Of a DNA stretch of 44,048 bases, positions 1 through 8,482 are shown in pieces (position 1 is the stretch's first letter; each line of letters begins with the position of its first letter). A model generated the notes under the pieces. The model made no database searches. It saw only the letters and a list, made by a program, of their open reading frames with translations, and was not told the DNA's origin. The stretch spans positions 1 to 44,048 of the IMG/VR virus record IMGVR_UViG_3300042465_005581; one strand, written 5' to 3'. The DNA is from a virus. Position numbers and translations under genes: made by a program.

Positions 1-1560
1 ATTACCATTTCTTATATTCAATGAACCAGAAGTAGTTCCTATTATATTACCATATCCAATATTAATATCACCAGGAAAATTAGAAGTAGCAGTGTAATCA
101 TAGACCCAAATTGCAGGAACGGAACCGGATTTAGATAATTGAAGTTGTGCTTCAGGTCCACCATTATTTACATATCCAACTACTTGAGTTGCAAAAAGGG
201 AAGTATCTCCAGGGTTTGAGACTGTACCCTGTGCAACTATTGCAGATGCCAAATTGGATATTAGAAAGAGGGTGTTTTCAGTAGAACCACTTGCGTTTAT
301 TTGGTATCCATTTGGTCCAAAAGCATTCGTTTGTCCTATTATAAGGTCTAAGTAATCACCATCTTGATTTGGTGTAGAAAGTTTAACACTACCAGTTATA
401 TTCAATGAACCACTTATCTCCACACCATTTACACCAACAATAGAAACTGTTTGTGCACTATCATCTATTTTTAAGTAATTGCTATCGTCACCAAAGTAGT
501 TGAAATCTGCGTTACCTTTAAAGTGAATATCAGTACCCAAGGGTGCAGCAGTATTATAAATTTGAAAATATCTTGCATCATTGACATCAGGTTGTAAATA
601 TATTGAACCAGTTCCTTTTATTATTTCATTTACTATTAATGAGCCATTTACATTCAATGAACCACTTATCTCCACTTCATTTCCTGCGGCGTGTATAAGA
701 TTACTTCTATTACTATCATCAGTTCCATTACCTACAATAAAAGCTGCAAGTACGGAAGATGTAGCGTTAAATTGGCCTTGTACATGTTGATGGTTGGCTA
801 ATGCTATTGTTTGATAACCTTCGGCATGTGAATATGAACCGGATGCTATTGTTTCTTGTCCTTCAGCATGTGAGTAATCTCCTATTGCTTGTGTAAAATC
901 TCCTTCGGCATGTGAGTAGTTTCCTATTGCTTTAGTAATACTTCCTTCAGCATGTGATTGTTCTCCGGTTGCTATATTCCCCTCTAATCCGTGAATAAGA
1001 GAGCCTGTTATAGTTTGGTTACCATTAAATTGATTAGAACCAGTTGTTGCATAACTTCCACTTACACTTTCAATTGCGTTTAATCTATTTACCAATGATG
1101 ATGTAGATTGTGATGCGGTATATTCGTTAAACGAAGATGTTTGCAATCTCGCACTAATTCCGTTTGTGAATGCAGTATTTAATGATGATTGCGAAGATGT
1201 GAATGAATTTAAAGAAGTTATATCAATTGAACTACTAACAAATCCAAATAATGTAATTTGTGCAGATGAAGATATAGTTCCAGCTGGAATTGTTGTAGAA
1301 GAACTAATAAATCCTAATGATGTAATTTGTGCAGATGAACTAACAACACTTCTACCTTTTATTTCAAAAGAAGATGTTACACTTTCTAAAGATAATAATC
1401 TATCTCTATCCAATATATTTACTCTAGCAGTTACCGCATCTGCAAGGGTATCTAACTCAATTTTATAAGTAGTTCCACCATCAACACCTACTAATGTGGT
1501 ATCTAATGATGCGGAGGTTAATGCGGTTAATTCTGATATCTTTTTTCTTACGTTTGCCAT
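1..1560 (-). CDS. Tail fibre / adhesin-like protein with YadA-head-type repeats (partial, 3' end outside window)
   Basis: An open frame runs from the ATG at 1560 to the window edge without a stop, giving about 520 residues. The N terminus (MANVRKKISELTAL, then GGTTYKIELDTLAD) resembles the start of many phage tail-fibre proteins. SSSAQIT occurs twice at about residues 74-105. Residues about 200-260 carry four SHAEG units spaced 14 residues apart, the signature of trimeric YadA-head/Hep_Hag left-handed beta-rolls. SGSLN(I/V) recurs further on. The likely role is a trimeric receptor-binding or fibre component at the distal tail. It is the last gene visible in the connector block. The C-terminal domain, which would show receptor binding or a chaperone, is not in the window. 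Shorter frames on the plus strand here are shadows. Confidence 0.75.
   Translation of the reverse strand, partial: MANVRKKISELTALTSASLDTTLVGVDGGTTYKIELDTLADAVTARVNILDRDRLLSLESVTSSFEIKGRSVVSSSAQITSLGFISSSTTIPAGTISSSAQITLFGFVSSSIDITSLNSFTSSQSSLNTAFTNGISARLQTSSFNEYTASQSTSSLVNRLNAIESVSGSYATTGSNQFNGNQTITGSLIHGLEGNIATGEQSHAEGSITKAIGNYSHAEGDFTQAIGDYSHAEGQETIASGSYSHAEGYQTIALANHQHVQGQFNATSSVLAAFIVGNGTDDSNRSNLIHAAGNEVEISGSLNVNGSLIVNEIIKGTGSIYLQPDVNDARYFQIYNTAAPLGTDIHFKGNADFNYFGDDSNYLKIDDSAQTVSIVGVNGVEISGSLNITGSVKLSTPNQDGDYLDLIIGQTNAFGPNGYQINASGSTENTLFLISNLASAIVAQGTVSNPGDTSLFATQVVGYVNNGGPEAQLQLSKSGSVPAIWVYDYTATSNFPGDINIGYGNIIGTTSGSLNIRNGN
780..975 (-). repeat. 42-base tandem repeats coding 14-residue SHAEG units
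   Basis: The plus strand shows the near-identical core tt(c)(a/g)gcatgtga at about 820, 861, 903 and 945, spaced about 42 bases. Read on the minus strand each unit encodes SHAEG followed by a nine-residue linker ending in G-x-Y. The repeats are in frame within the tail-fibre gene and match the 14-residue periodicity of YadA-type head repeats. A degenerate fifth unit (QHVQG) follows. Such repeats can change length by recombination. Confidence 0.8.
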
Positions 1561-1563
1561 TTA

Positions 1564-2271
1564 TTATATTATTATATCTAAACCATCTTCGGTTGTTATA
1601 TTAAAGTTATCCTCCGTTGCAATTGGTACATCTACCAATTTACCTATAACATAAATATCATCCAACGATACATTATCATAATCTATGTATTTATCAAAAA
1701 AAGTTATAACAACATCATTTCCTATATCTTCTACTTTATAATTTCCCGGAACATGTAATCCATAAACTAAAACTTCAAAATTATTTGGAGATGCACCTTC
1801 TGTTCCATAATCGGTATGCATATTATATATTATTATAGAATTTGCAGAATTATCAAATGCATTTGCTTTTACTTTTATTGTCGTTGCACTATGCTGTAAA
1901 ATTTCTAAATGGAAATTATCTATTGTATTTTTATTATTTACAATTTTTGTAAGATTAGGATTAGATTTTGTTCTACCACCAAATTTAGTAGGTATTCTTA
2001 CATCCAATGATGCGGTATAAGCATATGCAATTGATGCACTTAATTCATTTGGTAGATTTGAATAACCATCTTGTCCTGCAGAACCTGTTTCTATTTCTGA
2101 TAAGGGATTTAATATAGTTCCTCTACCGTCCAATGATGCGGATAAATTTATTTGTATTTTATAATCATCTATTAGATTATCCAAATAACCAGACCCACTC
2201 AAATTATTTAAATTAATTTGTTTGATTACTCTGTTAAGTTTTCTCGCAGTTGAATTAAATTGATTAAGCAT
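1564..2271 (-). CDS. Virion-associated protein of unknown function (C-terminal beta module)
   Basis: This 235-residue protein is not a family I recognise. It has no signal peptide or membrane segment. The C-terminal third reads FEVLVYGLHV, then a Y/V-rich stretch, VVITFF, then LDDIYVIGKLVDVP. That pattern resembles the C termini of the two upstream genes (109 aa and 390 aa), suggesting a shared beta-sandwich module. The ATG at 2271 overlaps the 3' end of the upstream gene by 8 bases, so the genes are probably translationally coupled. Its place between a gp15-like protein and a tail fibre suggests a tail or connector role, which is an inference from position only. Confidence 0.6.
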   Translation of the reverse strand: MLNQFNSTARKLNRVIKQINLNNLSGSGYLDNLIDDYKIQINLSASLDGRGTILNPLSEIETGSAGQDGYSNLPNELSASIAYAYTASLDVRIPTKFGGRTKSNPNLTKIVNNKNTIDNFHLEILQHSATTIKVKANAFDNSANSIIIYNMHTDYGTEGASPNNFEVLVYGLHVPGNYKVEDIGNDVVITFFDKYIDYDNVSLDDIYVIGKLVDVPIATEDNFNITTEDGLDIII

Positions 2272-2593
2272 ATTGTTCTATATCTCCCGTTACTTCAATA
2301 TAATCATCATCTTCTAAATTAAATTGAAAATTTTGTCTTATAAATTTAAAAATAAGTCCATTCGATGTTTCTTCTATTATATAATCTCTCGCTGAAACAT
2401 ATTGAGTATTTATTATAACTCTTATTCTATCTTGCGTTGTTCTATATTCAATTTCTCTTAAAATACTTGCAAACCTCCAACCCTTTGCTTCCCATATAAA
2501 ATAATCGGGATCGGTCAAATTAACCGGTGTAAGTGGTGTATCTTGTGGTTTTCTACTTATTTTTTGAGTTATATCTAAAAGCGTTCGTTTCAT
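2264..2593 (-). CDS. Small structural protein of unknown function
   Basis: The 109-residue product starts at the ATG whose first base also ends the TAA of the upstream gene (TAATG at 2591-2595). The C-terminal half (RIRVIINTQYVS, a tyrosine, GLIFKFI, LEDDDYIEVTGDI) looks like a stand-alone copy of the module at the ends of the flanking proteins. The N-terminal half is polar with no known motif. Location and the shared module argue for a virion component of the neck or tail terminus. I cannot name a T4 counterpart. Confidence 0.6.
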   Translation of the reverse strand: MKRTLLDITQKISRKPQDTPLTPVNLTDPDYFIWEAKGWRFASILREIEYRTTQDRIRVIINTQYVSARDYIIEETSNGLIFKFIRQNFQFNLEDDDYIEVTGDIEQYA

Positions 2594-3765
2594 TAAACAT
2601 CTATAAATTTGCCTGTTATAGAAATTTCATCATCAGTTGTAACGTTGAATCCTAAAGCTATTGGGTCAAAATGCAATCTCAATCCATTATCGTTTTCATC
2701 TAACCATCCTACTTGAAAATGTGTACCAAAATAATATCTAACTCCGTTTATATAAACTTTTATGTCAAATTTTTTGGTATTATCATTATTATTAATTCCT
2801 GCAGATATAACCGATAATAATGTTGTTGGTGTTTTTATACATTTTATATTAGTAAAAGTAATTGTATCTTTACCAGGTTTACCTATGAAATTCGTATCAA
2901 TATCACTTACTATTAATTTTTTTATTTTACTATTATTTAAAGATAAAAAATCTATCAAATCTTTATTATCATAGTACGGAGATGGTGTTGTAAGTAATCC
3001 TTCCAATCTACCATTACCACTTGTCAAATCAACTTCTGTTGCAACAACGACTCTTTTAACACTCATTGATTTTTTAGTAGTAAGTTCTCCATCGAATTTT
3101 TCAGGAAGTAAATAAGCTTTAACATTTAATGAAAATTCAACTCTATTAATTCTTTCCGTTCCTTCTCCAACTTCATTAATAACATTAAAATCAGAAACAG
3201 ACGTACGAAATTTATATCTATCTTTATCTCCCCAATATGATGATGTAAAGTTTAAATGCTCAATTACTTCATTCAATTGCTCTGTAAATGAAGTCCAACA
3301 CATACATTCGTAATTTACTTCCACATAATCTGGCATTGTTATTCTATAAACCTCTTGCTTTGGTTTTACTCCTCCACCCATTGCGGTAAATCGGTCATAT
3401 CTGTTATCTTTTGACCATTTTGTTATTGCTGGATACGAAACGTGTCGGTTTGGCATAGACATTGTTTCATCTTTTGCAATTGATGTTCTACGAATCATCA
3501 AAAGAGGTAATTGTATTCTACCTTTATTATCTCTATAAACACCTTGCCTTCTTGCACCCACCCATCTTTCCGAATTACCATAGATAACTGGAATTTTTAT
3601 TGCCGTTCCTTTTCCATCTTTTAAAGTTGGTAAAACCGTATCCTCTAAATAGGTCATCATAGCATAATCTATATCAAATAGAGTTACACTTCTTTTTAAA
3701 TCAGTTTGTGTAGATTTTATTTCTTTACCTCTGTTAAGGTCCGGTCTTAATGGATTTACTGACAT
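2593..3765 (-). CDS. gp15-like tail completion / sheath stabiliser protein with extra C-terminal module
   Basis: The 390-residue protein starts MSVNPLRPDLNRG. Residues about 25-230 follow the layout of T4 gp15, the tail terminator ring that joins tail to neck: a TLFDIDYAMMTYLEDT helix, KIPVIYGNSERWV (compare IRVPITYASKEH in T4), IQLPLLMIRR, a Y-x-I-x-MPDYVEVNYECM strand, the TEQLNEVIEHL helix and RVEFSLNVKAYLLPE. T4 gp15 is about 270 residues. The extra roughly 130 residues end in a beta module (DIKVYINGVRYYFG ... DDEISITGKFIDV) also seen in the next two genes. It follows the gp14-like gene with a 6-base gap. The T4 comparison is from memory of the family, not a search. Confidence 0.65.
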   Translation of the reverse strand: MSVNPLRPDLNRGKEIKSTQTDLKRSVTLFDIDYAMMTYLEDTVLPTLKDGKGTAIKIPVIYGNSERWVGARRQGVYRDNKGRIQLPLLMIRRTSIAKDETMSMPNRHVSYPAITKWSKDNRYDRFTAMGGGVKPKQEVYRITMPDYVEVNYECMCWTSFTEQLNEVIEHLNFTSSYWGDKDRYKFRTSVSDFNVINEVGEGTERINRVEFSLNVKAYLLPEKFDGELTTKKSMSVKRVVVATEVDLTSGNGRLEGLLTTPSPYYDNKDLIDFLSLNNSKIKKLIVSDIDTNFIGKPGKDTITFTNIKCIKTPTTLLSVISAGINNNDNTKKFDIKVYINGVRYYFGTHFQVGWLDENDNGLRLHFDPIALGFNVTTDDEISITGKFIDV

Positions 3766-3771
3766 CTATAA

Positions 3772-4260
3772 TTAATTTATTCTTTCTTCGATATTAAGAT
3801 TTGATTTAGATACCATAAATGTAGTACATATTATACTCCAATTTCTTCTATCATATCCAGCATCAGTTTCATTTTCTGTTCCTGGCAATCCACCTACAAA
3901 TTGAATCTCATTTGTGTTATCTATTTCATAATAAGCATCATTAAAATAAATAACATCACCAACTTCAGGGTATGCACTTCTTTCTCTACAATGTTCTCTA
4001 TCAAAACGAAATTCCACGTTTTGCGTTGTATCAAAACCAAAACCTTCATAATTTGGAGCTTCCGGTTCTTTATTTATCAACACATATAATTCAACACCTC
4101 TGTGCCAAGTTTTATTTGCCGATTCTCCGTAAATATTAACTTTTGTTTCATTTAAATTTACTTTAAATAAAACGCAAGTTTCTTCAATCACCTTTTCTAC
4201 TAATTCTCTGGCAACATTTCTTAAAAAAGCTATATCTCTACCTACTAAAAACTTTGGCAT
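3772..4260 (-). CDS. gp14-like neck protein
   Basis: The 162-residue protein lies between gp13-like and gp15-like genes, as gene 14 does in T4. Residues about 85-125 contain VEFRFDREHCRER, then YPEVGDVIYFNDAYYEI and NEIQFVGG. That matches the head-closure fold of gp14, which also has a GDxIYFP...YEI...FY-Q-G stretch. It is shorter than T4 gp14 (about 256 aa), so it may be a minimal version. One base separates it from the gp13-like gene, and its start lies next to the upstream stop. The likely role is sealing the portal after packaging and providing the tail docking site. Position supports the call as much as sequence does. Confidence 0.55.
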   Translation of the reverse strand: MPKFLVGRDIAFLRNVARELVEKVIEETCVLFKVNLNETKVNIYGESANKTWHRGVELYVLINKEPEAPNYEGFGFDTTQNVEFRFDREHCRERSAYPEVGDVIYFNDAYYEIDNTNEIQFVGGLPGTENETDAGYDRRNWSIICTTFMVSKSNLNIEERIN

Positions 4261-4261
4261 A

Positions 4262-5452
4262 TTATCCTACATATATTTTTAATGGAACTTTTCTTAACAT
4301 TTCTTGCTGATGGTCTGCTTCATGTGCTTTGTTTTCCATCACCTTAATTCTACTTAATTCTTCCAAATTTTCTCTCAATTGAGTTATCAATGCATCCTTT
4401 TCAACCTGCGCTTCTGCTCTTAATGCGGCACCATCTAATGATACCTCACCATCTGGAATTGGAACTGAATTATATTTTTCTCTAATTGCTCCTAATAATT
4501 CTTTTGATAACGCAAGAGTATATTTTCTTATCCATTGCTTACCAACATCATTTATGTTTGCATATTGAATAAAATCATATGGAACATCCGAATAATCAGA
4601 TAAAGAATCCGGCTGAATCGTTTGTGAATCATGTTCAAACTCATCTCTACTCATATAATCAAAATAAATTCTTGTTGGAGAATTTTGAGTTGGAACAGGA
4701 AATATTTCAAGTTTGTTATCTACAATGTTAAATGTATGATGTGATTTACGAATATGGTCATTAAATTCTATATGTTGCATTCTTAATATATCTTCGTATA
4801 AAGGCATCATTAAGAATTGTGCTGCAGGTGAGTAGTTACCAAACCCTAATTCACTAATTAAGTTTAGAGTTCCCTGTGCACCTACTGAATATGGGTCAAA
4901 GAATCTTGTAATAGCAGGAATTGCTTCGTGATAAACTCTCACAACATCAATTGTTGAACTTCCACTAAATATGTTTCCAAATGATTGAGACCTTTCGATA
5001 TCAATTGCACCAGACATTAAATTATATCTTTGGACAGATTCCGTTAATTCAACATATGCTTTTCTTATTTCTGTTGAACCACCCACTCCGGCTAACGTTC
5101 CATATTGTTGAGACATACGAACAGCAGTAGGTAAAAAAGAACCTTCAACAAGTGTTTGAGAATAGTTACTTCTTGCACCTTTTGGTTGACCTTTAAGAAT
5201 ATCAAGGTTATTTCTTAAGTTAAATTGATTTACCTGTGCTGAATATTCGCTTACAGATTCTTCAAAGCATGCCCAAATCTGTTCGTTATCTAATTCAATA
5301 TTAACAATTGGATAACCTAATCTTTTTGCTACCCAAACGGATGTTTTTGGTGCATCGTTTCTAAATTCACCATCGGAATCATAAATTCCAAATGGAGTCG
5401 AACTTCCTGATGTGAATGTGCCTGGGCCTGACCAATATGTGTTTACTGACAT
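4262..5452 (-). CDS. gp13-like neck (head completion) protein
   Basis: The 396-residue product carries VAKRLGYPIVNIELDNEQ at about residues 42-59, followed by a helix (WACFEESVSEYSAQ). This corresponds to the T4 gp13 N terminus (LGAPIINVELT...QI...). The long centre is mixed helix and strand, and the last 70 residues are helical and charged, ending MLRKVPLKIYVG. gp13 binds the portal/neck after DNA packaging. It is the first gene after the strong terminator that follows the capsid gene, so it probably opens a separate transcription unit with gp14- and gp15-like genes. AAGAAG lies 3 bases before the ATG, too close to be a good Shine-Dalgarno site. Confidence 0.7.
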   Translation of the reverse strand: MSVNTYWSGPGTFTSGSSTPFGIYDSDGEFRNDAPKTSVWVAKRLGYPIVNIELDNEQIWACFEESVSEYSAQVNQFNLRNNLDILKGQPKGARSNYSQTLVEGSFLPTAVRMSQQYGTLAGVGGSTEIRKAYVELTESVQRYNLMSGAIDIERSQSFGNIFSGSSTIDVVRVYHEAIPAITRFFDPYSVGAQGTLNLISELGFGNYSPAAQFLMMPLYEDILRMQHIEFNDHIRKSHHTFNIVDNKLEIFPVPTQNSPTRIYFDYMSRDEFEHDSQTIQPDSLSDYSDVPYDFIQYANINDVGKQWIRKYTLALSKELLGAIREKYNSVPIPDGEVSLDGAALRAEAQVEKDALITQLRENLEELSRIKVMENKAHEADHQQEMLRKVPLKIYVG

Positions 5453-5479
5453 TACTTCTTAATTTATAGAGTTATACTA

Positions 5480-5491
5480 CTATAAATATGA
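5480..5491 (-). promoter_or_regulatory. Recurrent TATAAATAT motif before gp13-like gene
   Basis: TATAAATAT reads on the plus strand at 5481-5489, hence ATATTTATA on the coding strand, about 30 bases before the gp13-like start and just after the terminator. The same 9-mer sits in front of three other genes (12957, 15970, 22992). It could be a late promoter element in a Bacteroidota-like form, or an operator. The T4 late consensus TATAAATA would be in the opposite orientation here, so the strand is uncertain. Confidence 0.3.
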
Positions 5492-5502
5492 ATTATATAA
5501 AT

Positions 5503-5536
5503 AAAAAAAGGGAAAGTATTTCTACTCTCCCTTTTT
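5503..5536 (-). terminator. Intrinsic terminator after the major capsid gene
   Basis: On the coding strand a 9-bp stem (AAAAAGGGA / TCCCTTTTT) continues through one G-T pair into AGTA/TACT and closes on a GAAA tetraloop. The arm at 5528-5536 comes first in transcription and the arm at 5505-5513 comes second, running into a T-tract at 5503-5509. It lies about 40 bases past the capsid stop codon. This is a textbook rho-independent terminator and separates the scaffold-capsid transcript from the neck genes. Confidence 0.9.
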
Positions 5537-5576
5537 CTTTATTGTAAGTTTATTACTTATCTAATCTACTCAAAGA

Positions 5577-7199
5577 TTAAAGAGTGTTTAAACCATCAAC
5601 GACAATCTTACCGTAAAACTCTGGTCTTACGATTTTCTTAGCGTATCTAGTCATAACACCTCTTCTTGGAGTAAAGTTAACTGGATCGTAAACTAATGGA
5701 GTCATAATCAATGGTACATAAGGTGCGTAAACTGCTCCTGTTTCGAAGAAGTTAGAACCTTTGAAACCTAACAAGATTACGTTTTCAGTCATATAAGGAT
5801 TCTTATAAACATCATATCTGTTAGAGATTGAACCAATGTTAGTTACACCTGCTGCAAATTGTAAAGCATCTTTACCTGGGTTTGCAGAGAATCCGTTCAT
5901 AGATTCAAGAATTGTAGCTACGTTTGGAGATACAACGATAAAGTTTGCACCACCTCTCATAGTTAATTGGTGAATCTTGTTAGAAATCTTTTGCAATTTG
6001 ATACCCAATGTTTGATACCAAGTACTCTTTGTGTAAGCAGATGCTGCTGCTGCGTTAGCATCAATTTGGAAAGAAGAACCATTCCAATCATATCCAACTC
6101 TTGCAGACCAGTATTCAGTTGAGAATGCGTTTTGCTGTAACATCTCAAGGATTTCTAAATCAATCTCTAAAGAGATGTATTCAGATAACATTTGAGTTAA
6201 TTCAGCTTCAGCATCTACTGAATGGTATGCGTTCAAGTCTTGTGCTAATTCTGGAGTCCAGATTGCTTTCAACTTACGAGTTTTAGCAACGATTGGTTCA
6301 GATTTTAATTCCAATTCAATTTCTGGGATTGCAAGGTCTTGACCTCTATCTTCGAAATCACCTCTTGAAATATCAGTTGGTTGAGCATGGTATGCTAACA
6401 CTTGAGTTACTAAATCAGTTGCAACTAATACCGCTGAAGAAGATACATAGAATGATGCAGAACCATTAGTAGCTAATGTAGTTAATTCAGGGAAGTGAGT
6501 TACAGCTGTAGAGCCAGAAACTTTAAAACCTCTAACTGCATTGTAGTCAGCATCTGCAGGTAAACCTACAGTTACTTTTCTCCAACCGTTTGGAGTTGCT
6601 GCGAATGATGCAGATAATGTTTCATTACCTACGAAATCACTTACAGAACCTGAAGTTACAACTGCTGTTGCGTTTGCAGTTTTGTCGTTGATAGTATATC
6701 CAAATCTACCAGCGCCATAAAGACCACCTTCAGCTGCTTGAGTAGAACCCAATTTGTTTCCAGCTGGAGATAAAGAATCTTTACCGAAAGTACCACCATT
6801 ACCGAACATAGAACCAGATGTACCAGTTGCTGCGTTTGGTTTTTGTGTATCGTTTGTTGAACCATATTTGAAATCCATATAGAAAATCAAACCTGATGGT
6901 AAGTTCATTGGTTGTACAGAAACGAATTCTTTTGCAGCGATGCTACCGAAGATTCTTCTTACCAATGGAAGAGCTACACCAGCCCACTCTTCTGAACCTG
7001 CTGAAGTACCAGTTCTAGTAGCTTCATCAAGCAACTGCTTTGCTTGATTCTCAAGCATTACAGCCATACCGTGTTTAGTAGTTTCGGAACCAACTCCTTC
7101 TAATAAACCGGTCTTTTCCCACTTTGCTTTCAAACCTCTAGTTTGCTCAAGCATTAATGACTGTGGGTTTTTTCCTGTCATAATTTGTTTTAAGTCCAT
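5577..7199 (-). CDS. Major capsid protein (T4 gp23-like)
   Basis: The 540-residue protein shows the gp23 N-terminal pattern: KWEKTGLLEG (27-35), MLENQAKQLL (48-57), then PLVRRIFGSIAAKEFVSVQP and MNLPSGLIFYMDFKYG. The centre holds a Gly/Ala/Ser-rich insertion region, and the C terminus (TRYAKKIVRPEFYGKIVV) is typical of the family. It forms the hexamers of the prolate head. T4 gp23 is trimmed at an (L/I)xE site by gp21; LLDE/A at residues 56-60 is a suitable candidate here. It follows the scaffold gene by 29 bases and is followed by an intrinsic terminator, fitting heavy late expression. The leader before its ATG is A/T-rich and has no Shine-Dalgarno sequence. Confidence 0.95.
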   Translation of the reverse strand: MDLKQIMTGKNPQSLMLEQTRGLKAKWEKTGLLEGVGSETTKHGMAVMLENQAKQLLDEATRTGTSAGSEEWAGVALPLVRRIFGSIAAKEFVSVQPMNLPSGLIFYMDFKYGSTNDTQKPNAATGTSGSMFGNGGTFGKDSLSPAGNKLGSTQAAEGGLYGAGRFGYTINDKTANATAVVTSGSVSDFVGNETLSASFAATPNGWRKVTVGLPADADYNAVRGFKVSGSTAVTHFPELTTLATNGSASFYVSSSAVLVATDLVTQVLAYHAQPTDISRGDFEDRGQDLAIPEIELELKSEPIVAKTRKLKAIWTPELAQDLNAYHSVDAEAELTQMLSEYISLEIDLEILEMLQQNAFSTEYWSARVGYDWNGSSFQIDANAAAASAYTKSTWYQTLGIKLQKISNKIHQLTMRGGANFIVVSPNVATILESMNGFSANPGKDALQFAAGVTNIGSISNRYDVYKNPYMTENVILLGFKGSNFFETGAVYAPYVPLIMTPLVYDPVNFTPRRGVMTRYAKKIVRPEFYGKIVVDGLNTL

Positions 7200-7228
7200 T
7201 TTAATTAATTTAAATTATTTTTTGTTAA

Positions 7229-8482
7229 TTACTTAATAATACCTGCTAATTTTTTGAATCTATCAGCGAAATCTGCAGATTCTGCAATTACTTGCTTAGC
7301 TGCTTTTGGTGCAGTTGATTTAACTGCCTTACTTGCGATTCCTTCTTTGATTGTTTTCTTAGCTGCTTTGTTAGATGAAGCGTATTTGAAATTCTCTGCT
7401 AATGTAGAGAATACTAATTTAACCTCTCTAACTGATTTTGTTCTATCCAAAGTTTCGATAACTTTAACCTTCTGTTCGTTGGTCATGTTATGTGCTCTGA
7501 ATAATTTGTTAGCGAACAACAACTTAGCGTTCAATAAGTTCACCTCGTTGATAGTTTTTTGTAAAGATTTGATAGTTTTGTAAGCTTCTTGAAGTTCTTT
7601 TTCTTTTTCTTCTTCTTCAGCTTCATCAACTTTCTCATCATCTTTTTTCATGTCTGCTTCCATTTCACGAAGAATTTCTTCTAAATCGATAACTTCGTTT
7701 TTCTCTTCGTCATCTTTCATTTCTTCTTCGTTGGTTACAACCAATTTAGGGTCTGGACCCTTGTCTGTACCTGCTTCTGAACCATCTGCCAAGTTTTCAT
7801 TTTTTTCTTCCTTGTCATCTTCTTCTTCAGCTTCATACATTTCTTCTTCAGAACCTTCTTCAGATTCTTCATCACCTAATTGAGCTTCAAGTTCTCTGAT
7901 AATAGCTTCTAAATCCAAGTCATCTTCTGACTCTTCTTCATCACCCATTTCAGAACCCATGTCATCGCCCATTTCATCACCCATTTCTGCAAATGGGTCT
8001 TCGTCGCCTAATTCTTCTTCAGAATCCATACCAGCTTCTAATTCTGCTAATCTAGCTTTAAGTTCAGCGATTTCATCTTCTGGACTTTTTTCAGCTGCCA
8101 TAGCATCTTCTTCACCCGGCATTTCTTCTTCAGAGATATCAGCAACTTTTTTGTAATCGGTACCCGCTTGCTCTGGCTTACCACTATCCTTCTTAACACC
8201 TACTGATAAATCAGTAATTGCATCGTAGTTTGGTTGTTTACCAGGAGTTTCAGCGTAACCAGCATCTACTTTAGAGCCAATTTCGTCCGATTTCAATTCC
8301 TCGTCTACTTTTTCTGCATCTTTCTCTTCTGCTTCAGCTTCTGCTCTTAACTTTTGAGATAAGATAGATTGAAGTCTTGGAGTAAATGCTTCTTCAAGAG
8401 CGAGTTTTGCGTTTGCTAATGCAGTTTCTTTTACAGCTTTAGCATCGGCAATTGCTTCTTTTAACAATTTTGAATTTGCCAT
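7229..8482 (-). CDS. Prohead core scaffolding protein (T4 gp22-like)
   Basis: The 417-residue protein is helical and extremely acidic. The N terminus (LKEAIADAKAVKETAL, LEEAFTPRLQSIL) and C terminus (LNAKLLFANKLFRAHN, VKLVFSTLAENF) match the ends of T4-like gp22 scaffolds. Residues about 50-290 are an expanded Glu/Asp-rich low-complexity spacer, making it much longer than T4 gp22 (about 270 aa). It should form the internal core on which gp23 assembles and be degraded by gp21. It sits directly before the capsid gene. Unusually for this window its start has a consensus Shine-Dalgarno sequence (AAGGAG, 7-base spacer), and a structured leader separates it from rpsU. Confidence 0.9.
   Translation of the reverse strand: MANSKLLKEAIADAKAVKETALANAKLALEEAFTPRLQSILSQKLRAEAEAEEKDAEKVDEELKSDEIGSKVDAGYAETPGKQPNYDAITDLSVGVKKDSGKPEQAGTDYKKVADISEEEMPGEEDAMAAEKSPEDEIAELKARLAELEAGMDSEEELGDEDPFAEMGDEMGDDMGSEMGDEEESEDDLDLEAIIRELEAQLGDEESEEGSEEEMYEAEEEDDKEEKNENLADGSEAGTDKGPDPKLVVTNEEEMKDDEEKNEVIDLEEILREMEADMKKDDEKVDEAEEEEKEKELQEAYKTIKSLQKTINEVNLLNAKLLFANKLFRAHNMTNEQKVKVIETLDRTKSVREVKLVFSTLAENFKYASSNKAAKKTIKEGIASKAVKSTAPKAAKQVIAESADFADRFKKLAGIIK

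Noticed and set aside
780-975. Regularly spaced 42-base repeats as a possible CRISPR array
   Set aside because: Repeats and spacers are in frame and similar throughout, coding SHAEG protein repeats; no spacer diversity.
581-1468. Plus-strand frames of 69 and 100 residues (581-790, 1166-1468)
   Set aside because: They lie opposite the long tail-fibre frame that runs off the left edge and only mirror its repeats; no family resemblance.
7590-8130. TTC/CTT-rich low-complexity stretch, looking like a microsatellite
   Set aside because: It encodes the Glu/Asp-rich spacer of the scaffold through GAA/GAT codons, so it is coding sequence.
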